Notes: generated by a model from the sequence alone, not told the origin. 7,992 bases of DNA from an uncultured Acetatifactor sp. (GCA_947631715.1 CANRMK010000104.1:1-7992), one strand, 5' to 3'; shown: positions 1-6,602, numbered from the stretch's first letter. Translations and numbers: made by a program.

Positions 1-575
1 AAGGGGGCGATCAGCGCCACATACCGGTTCGGCATCCACACAGCAAAGGAAAGCCCCACCAGCGCCCAGGCCGCGCCGAAGAGAAATCCCAGCACTGCCT
101 TGGCGGCCACCACCATACCCGGCCCGTAAGTCTGTGCAACCTGCATGAGCGTCACATTCATATCCACTCTGGTATATGTGGTATCGGTGACCTCCGGCAG
201 CCCCGTTCCCAGGCTGGCGAGACAGATCAGAAGCATGGGAATCCCCACGATCAGGCCCCCGGACAGGGCCACGCTGACGATCCGCGTCACCGCATATTCC
301 CTGGCGTTCATCCTGCTTAAGATCCATCTGTAATAACCGCTCTCATATTCCTGGCAGAACCGGGATGCATACCCCAGCACCGGGAATACCGGCGCGAAAA
401 CAGGAAAGCCGGACGCCGCCATGATGTTGACCACCGCGTAATAAAAGCTCCCCGCGCCCACGGATTCCCGAAAGAAATTCCAGGCAAGCAGCGCCCCCAG
501 CCCGCAGATTCCCGCCGCGAATCCCGGGTTCAAGATGCTTCTCCTTATATCCTGTCCTAAAAATTTCCAGCTCAT
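1..575 (-). CDS. ABC-2 type transporter permease, N-terminal 191 residues (runs off the left edge)
   Basis: Reading leftwards from an ATG at 575 there is an open frame of 191 codons with no stop before the window edge, so the 3' end is missing. The protein starts MSWKFLGQDIRR and has hydrophobic stretches at about residues 17-34, 44-70, 96-123 and 152-181. Between the second and third lies EYESGYYRWILSRM, followed by REYAVTRI. An acidic/aromatic loop of this kind is typical of ABC-2 permeases of clostridial drug, peptide or lantibiotic exporters. The start is 5 bp after the stop of the lipoprotein gene, with a purine-rich GGAGAGGG about 13 nt upstream, so the two are co-transcribed. It would form the membrane channel with an ATPase that is not in view. 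The substrate cannot be told. The family call rests on membrane topology and this loop, without any database search. Confidence 0.72.
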   Translation of the reverse strand, partial: MSWKFLGQDIRRSILNPGFAAGICGLGALLAWNFFRESVGAGSFYYAVVNIMAASGFPVFAPVFPVLGYASRFCQEYESGYYRWILSRMNAREYAVTRIVSVALSGGLIVGIPMLLICLASLGTGLPEVTDTTYTRVDMNVTLMQVAQTYGPGMVVAAKAVLGFLFGAAWALVGLSFAVWMPNRYVALIAP

Positions 576-580
576 ATTCT

Positions 581-1786
581 TTATTTCGCCCTCTCCACTT
601 CGCCCGTGACTCCGTTGATGCAGATATTATCAACCGCCCCCGGAGATATTTCTTCCAGGCCCGCATACTTCTCCACATAATCCTCCAGCGTGATGTAAAT
701 ATGCCATATCGGAACAAGCTCCAGCTGCTCCCGGTATTCCATCTCACCCTGCACCTGCGTATTGGGCAGCGGATAATACTCCAGTTCCACATGGTCAAAG
801 ACCATCCTTTCATCTGTCATGATCAAACCGTTGTCCAGATATTGTTCAAGACACTGCTCGATCTTTTCAAAGGGAAGAACTGTCACAGGCTCCTTTTTCC
901 CAATCCTGGCACAAAAGTTACTGAGATTCAATTCCGATACGCCGTCCGGCGTAACGCAGGCCCAGCCTATGGGATAGATTTCTCCCAGCGTATTTCCCAC
1001 CGTTTCCTTTATCATGGAAACTCCTTCCTGGACCGGGGCAAAGGAAAGTTCATAATAGCTGTCTCCGTCCCCTTTGCAATAGCGGATCTGCCAAAAGGAC
1101 ACTTCTTTGATTCCAAGAGGTTCCAGCTTGTCCAACAGGATCCGCTCCGCCTCACTTAACGGAAACTCTCCCTCCGTATCCGTCTGCGACGGCGGTATCA
1201 GTTCGTCTTCATAGACGGCCATGCCGATCCTGCGTTCCCACAGGGCCGAATCCTTATAACCCACCGAGGTGTGTCCTTCAAGGGAAGCCTCCCTCTGCCC
1301 GGCGGAAAACTGAAGCGCCGTTCGATCCGAGAACCGGGAATAGTAACAGTACTCTCCCTCCGGACCGTGGGTATTGTCATAATCGGACTGCGCGATCTCT
1401 TCCAGCAATTCCTGAGAGGAATCCACCGCCGCGTCTTCCCCCGTCTCCAGCAGGGCAAGCAGCGCCTCCTTTCCCAGCGTATCGTCCGGCAGCAGGGTCA
1501 TCTGATAGACATGCTCCGGGACGGCGGGGATCTGCGCCCGGATCGTCATTTTGCTTCCCCCAGTGCCCAGAGTCTTTTCCAGAAAATATCCCCCCGGCTG
1601 CTCCTCCAAAGACTGCTGCTCTCCCAAAGGCTGCTCCCCCGACCCATCCGACGTCTGCTGCTCCATGGCCGTCCCGGCGTGGGGAATATCTGAATCCGCT
1701 GCGGCTGCCGGCGCTTTCTGACAGCCGGAAAGGGACGCCGTGCATAATAGGACCGCCAATGTTTCCAAATATCTCTTTTTTCTCAT
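581..1786 (-). CDS. Secreted lipoprotein of unknown function
   Basis: A 401-aa protein with a classic lipoprotein signal: positively charged MRKKR, a hydrophobic stretch, and the lipobox LSGC with the lipidated cysteine at residue 22. Residues about 23-66 form an Ala/Ser/Glu/Gln-rich linker that would tether the folded part to the outer face of the membrane. The rest is a mixed alpha/beta extracellular domain ending ICINGVTGEVERAK. A terminal 'N-G-x-T-G-E-V' strand is also seen in PepSY- and YycI-like extracellular domains, but I cannot assign a named family. The start is supported by GAGGAG 7 nt upstream (1794-1799). The gene directly precedes the ABC-2 permease (5-bp gap), so it may be an accessory or sensor subunit of that transporter. 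A 21-bp purine repeat array and a candidate promoter lie upstream. Confidence 0.8.
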   Translation of the reverse strand: MRKKRYLETLAVLLCTASLSGCQKAPAAAADSDIPHAGTAMEQQTSDGSGEQPLGEQQSLEEQPGGYFLEKTLGTGGSKMTIRAQIPAVPEHVYQMTLLPDDTLGKEALLALLETGEDAAVDSSQELLEEIAQSDYDNTHGPEGEYCYYSRFSDRTALQFSAGQREASLEGHTSVGYKDSALWERRIGMAVYEDELIPPSQTDTEGEFPLSEAERILLDKLEPLGIKEVSFWQIRYCKGDGDSYYELSFAPVQEGVSMIKETVGNTLGEIYPIGWACVTPDGVSELNLSNFCARIGKKEPVTVLPFEKIEQCLEQYLDNGLIMTDERMVFDHVELEYYPLPNTQVQGEMEYREQLELVPIWHIYITLEDYVEKYAGLEEISPGAVDNICINGVTGEVERAK

Positions 1787-1806
1787 AAAGTGTCTCCTCG
1801 CTTTCT

Positions 1807-1911
1807 GCCCGCCCTAAATCTTCTCTTTGTTCTTCCAAGTCTTTTCTGTGTCTTTTTAAATTTCCTTACTGTTCTTTTAAGTCTCCTCTTTGTCTTTCCC
1901 TCTTTCTTCTC
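1807..1911 (-). repeat. Degenerate 21-bp purine-rich tandem repeat array (about 5 units)
   Basis: On the minus strand the sequence divides into 21-nt units at 1911-1891, 1890-1870, 1869-1849, 1848-1828 and 1827-1807. The first four end in AGACA, GAACA, AGACA and GAACA; the last is more diverged. The tract is almost free of pyrimidines apart from these recurring C and T positions. In one frame it reads as a basic heptad repeat (KRRLKRT, VRKFKKT, QKRLGRT, KRRFRAG). The array ends 8 bp before the lipoprotein ribosome site, so it would lie in the 5' leader. Possible roles are a protein-binding array with two helical turns per unit, a leader RNA element, or decayed coding sequence. None is established. 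Confidence 0.6.
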
Positions 1912-2046
1912 TTTTTTGCGCAATTTCACGTCTGTGTACTCTGGCCGATAGAGATTGCATACTGCGACATTCAGCAGCCTGTTTCGGCGTAAGTTCTGTG
2001 GCACAAAACTGCCGCAAAGTAAAAATCAAATGATTTACATGGGAAA

Positions 2047-2118
2047 ATAATAGCACAGTGACAGACTGTTTTTGAGAAAATGACGAAAATAGACTATATT
2101 TTTGGCGAAATTGACCGT
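2047..2118 (-). promoter_or_regulatory. Candidate LytTR-controlled promoter of the lipoprotein operon
   Basis: On the minus strand TATTAT (2052-2047) is a good -10 box. Seventeen bases upstream is TCAAAA (2075-2070), a poor -35, as expected for an activator-dependent promoter. Further upstream ACGGTCAAT (2118-2110) and ATAGTCTAT (2097-2089) form a direct repeat with 6/9 identity at exactly 21-bp spacing, the arrangement bound by LytTR dimers such as AgrA. Each copy matches the general LytTR half-site only partly. The -10/-35 spacer itself contains the inverted repeat ACAGT-N5-ACTGT (2069-2055), a possible repressor site. Transcription would start near 2040, giving a leader of about 250 nt. 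This is inference from pattern only. Confidence 0.35.
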
Positions 2119-2149
2119 TCTTATCATACTGATGCCTGCTTTGGTACAT

Positions 2150-2184
2150 GAACAGGCGCGCTCTTTGGCGTTTCGCGCCTGTTC
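2150..2184. repeat. Perfect 11-bp inverted repeat downstream of the kinase gene
   Basis: GAACAGGCGCG (2150-2160) and CGCGCCTGTTC (2174-2184) are exact inverted copies around a 13-nt loop. The hairpin is GC-rich and sits 39 bp after the stop of the histidine kinase gene. It could end kinase transcription or protect the mRNA end, but there is no run of T after it on either strand, so it is not a standard intrinsic terminator. Confidence 0.65.
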
Positions 2185-2222
2185 TTGCTCATGGATCGGC
2201 GCTCCCTGGCTGAACTGTCGGA

Positions 2223-3506
2223 TCACATCTCTTTTATGTACATCATAATATCCGTTTCCAGATATCCGTTTTCACTCCGCAGTTCCATATCGCCGTGATG
2301 CTTTTCCACGATCCGGCGTACATTGCCTAATCCCATCCCATGCTCCGCCCTGTCTTTCTTTGTGGTCTCAAGGTGCTGTACCCTGCCGTCGGCAATGCCC
2401 TGGCAGCTGTTGCGGAGGTCGAGGAACAGAACGCCTTTCTCAAGCTTCATGGTCAGCCTCAGCTCTTTCTCCCGGGTCCTGCCCGCCGCCTCTATGGCAT
2501 TGTCCAGCAGATTGCCCAGCACAACATTCAGATCGAAGGACTGCAGGATCAGCTTCTCAGGGATCGCAATGTTTACTTCCACCTTATGCAAGAGGCTTCC
2601 GGCCTTTTGCAGCTTATAGTTCAGCAGACTGTCCACCGCTTCGTTGCCGGTGGAGGCATACTCCTTCGGATTTCCCATAAAATCCTGCATGGCGTCCAGA
2701 TACCTGTCCGCCTCCTCCCAGTCCTTTTTCTGAAGCAGCGCCTTAAGCGCCAGGATATGATTCTTACTGTCATGTCTCAGGGCCCGGATACGGTTCTGGG
2801 ACTCCATGATGACGTCCAGCTGGTTCTGATAAGCATAGGTCTGCTGCCTGTAGATCTCCTTTTCCCGGATCTTCTTAGCATCTGCCGCCATAGTTTCATA
2901 GAGAGAAAAGACACAGAGCTCAAGAAAAAGCATGGAAACGGATAAGATCAGGGACCCGATCTCCCCGAAGTCCCCACACTGCAATACACACAGCGCCACG
3001 CCGCTGACCATGGGGATCAAGATCAGGATACGTGCCCGGCCCTTTTCAAATACAATGTCTTCCTCCTCAGACTCTTCCCCGCCTTCCCTTTGGGGCCAAA
3101 CTCTCATGACCACAGTACAGAGCAGGAGCAGAAAGGTCTGCACTGCCAGAGCCACCGAACTCAAGGCCATACCGCCGCCAGCCAGCGCAAGCGCCCGAAC
3201 TCCGGCCAGCCCGCAGGCCATATCCATACAGGATACCACGAACGATGCCCAAAGCCGCTTCCCCAGGGAACCCGGATAGAGAAGCGAAAAAAGGATCAGC
3301 CCAAGGAAACTGCCTGCTTCATAGAGCGCGTTCCTGCCAAAGACCTCATACAGGATCAAGGTCAGCAGATAATACAGGGCAATCCCCGCCTGGCGTTTTC
3401 TCTTGCCAGATTCTCGGACAGGAAGCACCCTTTCGATCATCGCTTTTAACAGCAGGACTCTTAACATATTTACGATCCAGACAGACAGCGCACTATAATA
3501 CAACAT
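2223..3506 (-). CDS. AgrC-like membrane sensor histidine kinase (HPK10 type)
   Basis: A 427-aa protein. Residues 1-205 carry six or seven hydrophobic segments (about 5-20, 41-57, 63-78, 85-109, 114-134, 159-176, 182-203), forming a polytopic sensor. A coiled linker leads to the H-box RALRHDSKNH with the phospho-accepting His245. The ATP-binding domain has the N-box GNLLDNAIEAA (Asn332, Asn336) and the G-box HGMGLGNVRRIVEKHHG (Gly390-Gly394). The R-H-D-x-x-N-H pattern and multi-pass sensor are those of AgrC and related peptide-sensing kinases. Its start overlaps the last 14 bp of the response regulator gene, with AGGTGGGG just upstream, so the two proteins are translationally coupled partners. 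The ligand is unknown: no AgrB or Cys-containing AgrD-type peptide gene is in the window. Confidence 0.9.
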   Translation of the reverse strand: MLYYSALSVWIVNMLRVLLLKAMIERVLPVRESGKRKRQAGIALYYLLTLILYEVFGRNALYEAGSFLGLILFSLLYPGSLGKRLWASFVVSCMDMACGLAGVRALALAGGGMALSSVALAVQTFLLLLCTVVMRVWPQREGGEESEEEDIVFEKGRARILILIPMVSGVALCVLQCGDFGEIGSLILSVSMLFLELCVFSLYETMAADAKKIREKEIYRQQTYAYQNQLDVIMESQNRIRALRHDSKNHILALKALLQKKDWEEADRYLDAMQDFMGNPKEYASTGNEAVDSLLNYKLQKAGSLLHKVEVNIAIPEKLILQSFDLNVVLGNLLDNAIEAAGRTREKELRLTMKLEKGVLFLDLRNSCQGIADGRVQHLETTKKDRAEHGMGLGNVRRIVEKHHGDMELRSENGYLETDIMMYIKEM

Positions 3507-4221
3507 TTGTCCCCACCTTCTGAGATTGCCTGATCCTGCTCCTTATGAGCTTCCTGTAAGGCTTACTGATAGGAAGCACCGTCCCGTCCAGCATGGTCAC
3601 GGCATCATAAGCATATTCTCTGACATATTGCTGATTGATGATATAGGACTGATGGATCATCACAAAATCCTGTGGAAGCGCCTCCGCGATTTTTTTCAGC
3701 TTTCCGTAAAAGGCCTCCTCTCCCGTCCGGGTCACCGCCCTGATCTTCTTATCCTCGCTCATAAAGCAGACGATATCCCTTGCAGGGATCCGAAATACAG
3801 AACCTCCTTTTTGGTACTCAAAACAGGGGCTTTCGTTCTGTCTCTGCTTAAGGCTCCTTAAAAGGACTTCCCTCAGTCTGTCCTCCGATATGGGCTTGAT
3901 CAGAAAATCCAGAGGCTGAATGCGGAACAGCTGCATGGCATAACTCTCCTGAGCCGAAATATAGACGATGTGCGTCTCCAGATCCCCCATTTCATCCCGG
4001 ATAAAGCGGCCCACAGCGACCCCATTCTTCTGTGCCAGTTCGATATCCAGAAAGAGCAGTTCCAGGGAAATGCCCTTTTGAAGATCCGACAGCAGGCTCT
4101 CCCCGGAATACCATACCTCCACCTCCGCTTTCACGGACAACTCCTCCGTCACCCGGCAAAGCGTCTCTTCCAGTCCGGCGCACAATATTTTATCATCGTC
4201 ACAGATCCCGATCCTGTACAT
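3493..4221 (-). CDS. LytTR-family (AgrA-like) response regulator
   Basis: A 242-aa cytoplasmic transcription regulator. The receiver domain (about 1-125) shows the acidic cluster CDDD at 7-10, phospho-acceptor Asp59 in LLFLDIEL, Ser89 in VYISA, and the conserved Lys109 in DFLIKPI. Residues about 130-238 form a LytTR DNA-binding domain: a basic beta-rich segment with VFRIPARDIVCFMSEDKKIRAV, FVMIHQSYIINQQYV and VLPISKPYRKLI, typical of AgrA/VirR/ComE-type proteins that bind 9-bp direct repeats about 21-22 bp apart. Full length for the family. It is the first gene of the operon with the kinase. A ribosome site AGAGGCGG lies just before the ATG. The likely nearby target is the lipoprotein/permease operon, whose upstream region has a 21-bp-spaced direct repeat. 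Confidence 0.92.
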   Translation of the reverse strand: MYRIGICDDDKILCAGLEETLCRVTEELSVKAEVEVWYSGESLLSDLQKGISLELLFLDIELAQKNGVAVGRFIRDEMGDLETHIVYISAQESYAMQLFRIQPLDFLIKPISEDRLREVLLRSLKQRQNESPCFEYQKGGSVFRIPARDIVCFMSEDKKIRAVTRTGEEAFYGKLKKIAEALPQDFVMIHQSYIINQQYVREYAYDAVTMLDGTVLPISKPYRKLIRSRIRQSQKVGTNVVL

Positions 4222-4239
4222 AGCTTCCGCCTCTCTGCG

Positions 4240-4267
4240 ATTTCAGTCTAACAAAAATTTTTGTCAA
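4240..4267 (-). promoter_or_regulatory. Candidate promoter and palindrome upstream of the response regulator
   Basis: On the minus strand a perfect TTGACA (4267-4262) is followed after 16 bp by TGAAAT (4245-4240), a 4/6 match to a -10 box. A 14-bp perfect palindrome ACAAAAATTTTTGT (4251-4264) covers the end of the -35 box and part of the spacer and could be an operator. Transcription would start about 12 nt before the regulator ATG, leaving room only for the ribosome site. The weak -10 makes this tentative. Confidence 0.4.
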
Positions 4268-4428
4268 ATGTATGTGGAAAATGTGATATAGTGTTATCAG
4301 AAAAGGTTGCTAATCTTTTGGAGAAAGGCAGGCAACGTTATAAATATACCATTTCCGACATCACATATCAACCGTTTTCTACCATTCTGCCTCCCTCAAA
4401 GGAACAGGCTGTAAATATCTATAACACA

Positions 4429-4458
4429 AAAGCGCATAGATTTTACTCTATACGCTTT
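4429..4458 (-). terminator. Intrinsic terminator-like hairpin after the FliD-like gene
   Basis: AAAGCGCATAGA (4429-4440) and TCTATACGCTTT (4447-4458) pair at 11 of 12 positions around a 6-nt loop. On the minus strand the stem is followed by TTTTGTGTT, a short U-rich tail. It lies 45 bp past the stop of the minus-strand FliD-like gene, the right place to end that operon before the regulator gene. The tail is short, so efficiency is uncertain. On the plus strand there is no comparable T run. Confidence 0.6.
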
Positions 4459-4502
4459 GATGATGTGTTTCTGTTTGGTCGTAATTGCGGTTCTTGTGAA
4501 AT

Positions 4503-5708
4503 TTATACAGCAGTTTCAAATAAAAAATTGCCCTGCACATTGTAGGCGCCGGTTGCCGTATAGCCGCTGGCAGCGTCGGCCTGCGTCTTCATGTAGTAGT
4601 CGATCAGTGACACATTCTTGGAGATCGAAGAGGCGTAATTCTTAAAGAACCTCTCGATCGAAATCGAGGAATGGGCTTGGCCTTTCCGAAGGCGGTCTTC
4701 ATCCAGCGTCATGTTGCCGTTTTCGTCCACATCGATACCGAACTGCTTGAGGCTATCCTTGTTCTGCTCCGTCTTTTCCATGAGAGCCGCAAGGTTCGAG
4801 GTCACACCGGAGTTGACACTGCCCTTAGCTGCATCGATCAAGCTGTTGTAGTGGTTCACAAAGCTTTTTGTCGTGGCATAAATATCGGCAATATCAATCT
4901 CCCTAAATGCCTTCCTCACATCCTTCTTGCTGTAAGGCTTCAGGAACGCATCGTCGGCCGTGAACTTTTCAATGTCCTCCATGAGGTTCTTGGTGCCTGC
5001 CTTCGCCACCCTGTCTCTCTCGTGCTTCTCCTTATGCGTGCCTGCTGCCGTACCAGACGAGATGCCCGCAAAGCCGAGGCGTGACTTCACGGTGGAGCCA
5101 TAGCTCATGACATTATCCTTGGAAAACAACTCCTGTACCTTAGAAATGTCTGCCGCTTTCAGTTTGTCCTCGTTCAGCTGTAAAGTGCCGTTCCCGTTGA
5201 GCGTAATGCCGAGCTCCGCCAGCTTATCCTTGTTCTCCCTCGTGGCTTTCATCATTCCCGCGACGTGCGCGGTCTTATTCGTCAGCGTGGATCCCTTTGC
5301 CGCCCGGACAACATCGTTGTATCCGGAAACATAATCTTTCACTGCAGAAACCACTTTGTCCGCCGCATCAGTCTTGCCTTTCGTGTCCTGATAAGTTTTT
5401 TCACTCTGCAAGACCGAAACGGAACTTGCCAGTCCTGAAATCCCTGATGTCAGCCTTGCATTTGCCTCCTGCGTTTCCTTGGAAACCGTCGGATACTTCT
5501 TTTCCCGCAGAATCTTATCAAGCACATCTTCCCTGCCCGTACCCGCACTCGTTCTTCTTTCGGATACCGCCGTGTCGGAACCATACAGACCGCTGTAATA
5601 GGATTTCGCCATCCTGCCGTAGCTGCCGCTCCTGATGACGGCCCAGTTCAAATACCAGCCGGAATTTCCCGAAGTACCCGAATAGAAACCTGTACCGTAA
5701 TAACTCAT
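4503..5708 (-). CDS. Protein with two FliD C-terminal-like modules
   Basis: I choose the ATG at 5708 (401 aa), because AAAGGTGA lies 8 nt upstream; a longer frame to 5792 would overlap the previous gene and lacks a ribosome site. The N-terminus (MSYYGTGFYSGTSG) is Gly/Tyr/Ser-rich with no signal peptide or membrane segment. Two related modules follow. Module A (about 121-196) contains YVSGYNDVVRAAKGS, NKDKLAELGITLNGNGTLQL and NEDKLKAADI. Module B (about 281-355) contains FVNHYNSLIDAAKGS, NKDSLKQFGIDVDENGNMTL and DEDRLRKGQA. The pattern 'LxxxGIxxxxxGxxxLxEDxL' preceded by a 'YNxLxxAAK' helix is a hallmark of the C-terminal part of the flagellar cap FliD. The usual FliD N-terminal domain and terminal coiled coil are absent. 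It is co-translated with the upstream 249-aa gene. It may be a secreted or surface filament-associated protein, but that is inference. Confidence 0.75.
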   Translation of the reverse strand: MSYYGTGFYSGTSGNSGWYLNWAVIRSGSYGRMAKSYYSGLYGSDTAVSERRTSAGTGREDVLDKILREKKYPTVSKETQEANARLTSGISGLASSVSVLQSEKTYQDTKGKTDAADKVVSAVKDYVSGYNDVVRAAKGSTLTNKTAHVAGMMKATRENKDKLAELGITLNGNGTLQLNEDKLKAADISKVQELFSKDNVMSYGSTVKSRLGFAGISSGTAAGTHKEKHERDRVAKAGTKNLMEDIEKFTADDAFLKPYSKKDVRKAFREIDIADIYATTKSFVNHYNSLIDAAKGSVNSGVTSNLAALMEKTEQNKDSLKQFGIDVDENGNMTLDEDRLRKGQAHSSISIERFFKNYASSISKNVSLIDYYMKTQADAASGYTATGAYNVQGNFLFETAV

Positions 5709-5715
5709 ACTACCA

Positions 5716-6465
5716 TCACCTTTCTTTCTGAAGGAAGCGCTTCCCACCGTCTTTCTTTGTATCGTCCTCCCGCGTGAGCACATCCATGACATTTTCCGTC
5801 AGGTTTTCACGCAGATCGTCCAGACTGCACATCTTCTGCATATCCAGACTGCCATCTTCCCGATAGCCCTGCACATACATGTTTCCGCCGTCCACATGAT
5901 ACAAAAAAGCGCCTTTTTTCATCTGCGCCGCGACTTCCTCTCCGGTGGTCTTTAAGGACCACTGCTCGGACGGCGGCTCTATTTTCGTTCCCTGGAATCG
6001 GTCCTTGCCAGCAGAGAAACCATCAGCCGCATCTTTCTCCTCTTCCTTCTTTTCGGAGAAATCAATCTTCGGGAACGCAGATTCCGCGTCCTGACTGCGA
6101 AAAAGCAGCGAGACCAGGCCAGCCTTCTGTGATAACGCACCGTCCTCCCAGTCCATGTAGGCCCGCCGGGCAATCATGTCCAATGCCCGCTTCACAGGTG
6201 TCCTGCCATCGGACTGTGCATGCTGCCTGGCGATCCTCGCCTCTGACAGCGTACCCTTTCTGTTATACAGTCCGGAAATGTTCTTGTTCCCCTGCCCGGC
6301 AAAAATGCCGTCTGCAGATACAAGATCCCTGTCCTTAAAAGTCGGGAAAACCTCTTTCTGTTTATGTGGCAGAGCCGTACTGCGCAAAGAAAAAGATGCA
6401 CCCTTTCCGGAATTCCCCATGGAAAAAAGCGGACCGTTTCTGAAATTTCCCATCGATACTATCAC
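5716..6465 (-). CDS. Unrecognised 249-aa hydrophilic protein, partner of the FliD-like protein
   Basis: I choose a GTG start at 6465 because GGGAGG sits 7 nt upstream; the ATG at 6453 would be 19 nt away. The start of the protein repeats a motif: SMGNFRNGPLFS followed directly by SMGNSGKGASFS. There is no signal peptide or membrane segment. The middle (about 140-160) is rich in Lys and Glu (SEKKEEEKDAADG). The C-terminal part has a small beta-like segment, KKGAFLYHVDGGNMYVQGYREDGSLDM, then an acidic helix and a basic tail (KKDGGKRFLQKER). I recognise no family. Its TGA stop lies inside the ribosome site of the FliD-like gene, 7 bp before that start, so the two are translationally coupled. A chaperone, export or regulatory role for the neighbour is possible but unproved. 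Confidence 0.7.
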   Translation of the reverse strand: MIVSMGNFRNGPLFSMGNSGKGASFSLRSTALPHKQKEVFPTFKDRDLVSADGIFAGQGNKNISGLYNRKGTLSEARIARQHAQSDGRTPVKRALDMIARRAYMDWEDGALSQKAGLVSLLFRSQDAESAFPKIDFSEKKEEEKDAADGFSAGKDRFQGTKIEPPSEQWSLKTTGEEVAAQMKKGAFLYHVDGGNMYVQGYREDGSLDMQKMCSLDDLRENLTENVMDVLTREDDTKKDGGKRFLQKER

Positions 6466-6517
6466 ACTGCCACCTCCCATCCGCCATCGGCGCAATCACA
6501 GCAGTCCAATCGATTGC

Positions 6518-6547
6518 CAGGCATTCCGTATCGCCGGAGCATGCCTG
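6518..6547 (-). repeat. Hairpin in the leader of the 249-aa gene
   Basis: On the minus strand CAGGCAT and ATGCCTG (7 bp, exact) enclose a second stem TCCG/CGGA with a GCGATA hexaloop and a 2-nt GC bulge. It lies 52 bp upstream of the GTG start, in the probable 5' leader of the two-gene operon. There is no T run, so it is more likely a leader structure than a terminator. Confidence 0.5.
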
Positions 6548-6602
6548 CCATGTTTCGGATATTTTCCTTTCCGCTTACGAATATTTTACCCCCCCAAATG
6601 TG

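Larger units (their letters stand above)
1787..2222. other. 436-bp intergenic region between the kinase and lipoprotein genes
   Basis: No convincing gene is present. From the kinase end towards the lipoprotein start it holds a perfect inverted repeat (2150-2184), a candidate regulated promoter with a 21-bp-spaced direct repeat (2047-2118), and a purine-rich 21-bp repeat array (1807-1911). Open frames of 62-90 codons exist on the minus strand. They lack good ribosome sites, and one (1783-2004) is an Arg/Lys-rich reading of the repeat array, so they are not called. Its length and content suggest that the lipoprotein operon is transcribed from its own promoter here. Confidence 0.7.
4222..4502. 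other. AT-rich intergenic spacer (281 bp)
   Basis: G+C is about 30-38% here, against roughly 50-55% in the genes on both sides. It holds the regulator promoter at its left end and a terminator-like hairpin at 4429-4458. A plus-strand open frame of 94 codons (4261-4545, TTG start) crosses it, but it has no ribosome site, starts inside the palindrome and contains the hairpin, so I do not call it a gene. Confidence 0.6.

Noticed and set aside
1783..2004. Arg/Lys-rich 73-codon frame overlapping the lipoprotein start (ATGA)
   Set aside because: It reads mostly through the purine repeat array, so the basic composition is explained by the DNA repeat. No good ribosome site.
2150..2184. Intrinsic terminator of the kinase operon
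   Set aside because: Strong stem, but no T run follows on either strand; listed as an inverted repeat instead.
4261..4545. Plus-strand 94-codon frame with two Cys pairs (CGKC, CGSC)
   Set aside because: TTG start inside a palindrome, no ribosome site, contains the terminator-like hairpin, and its end overlaps the FliD-like gene on the other strand.
6525..6570. SigD-like flagellar promoter (GGCGATAC as -10) before the 249-aa gene
   Set aside because: The best upstream -35 is GAAA at 17-bp spacing, outside the usual range, and GGCGATAC falls in the loop of the 6518-6547 hairpin.
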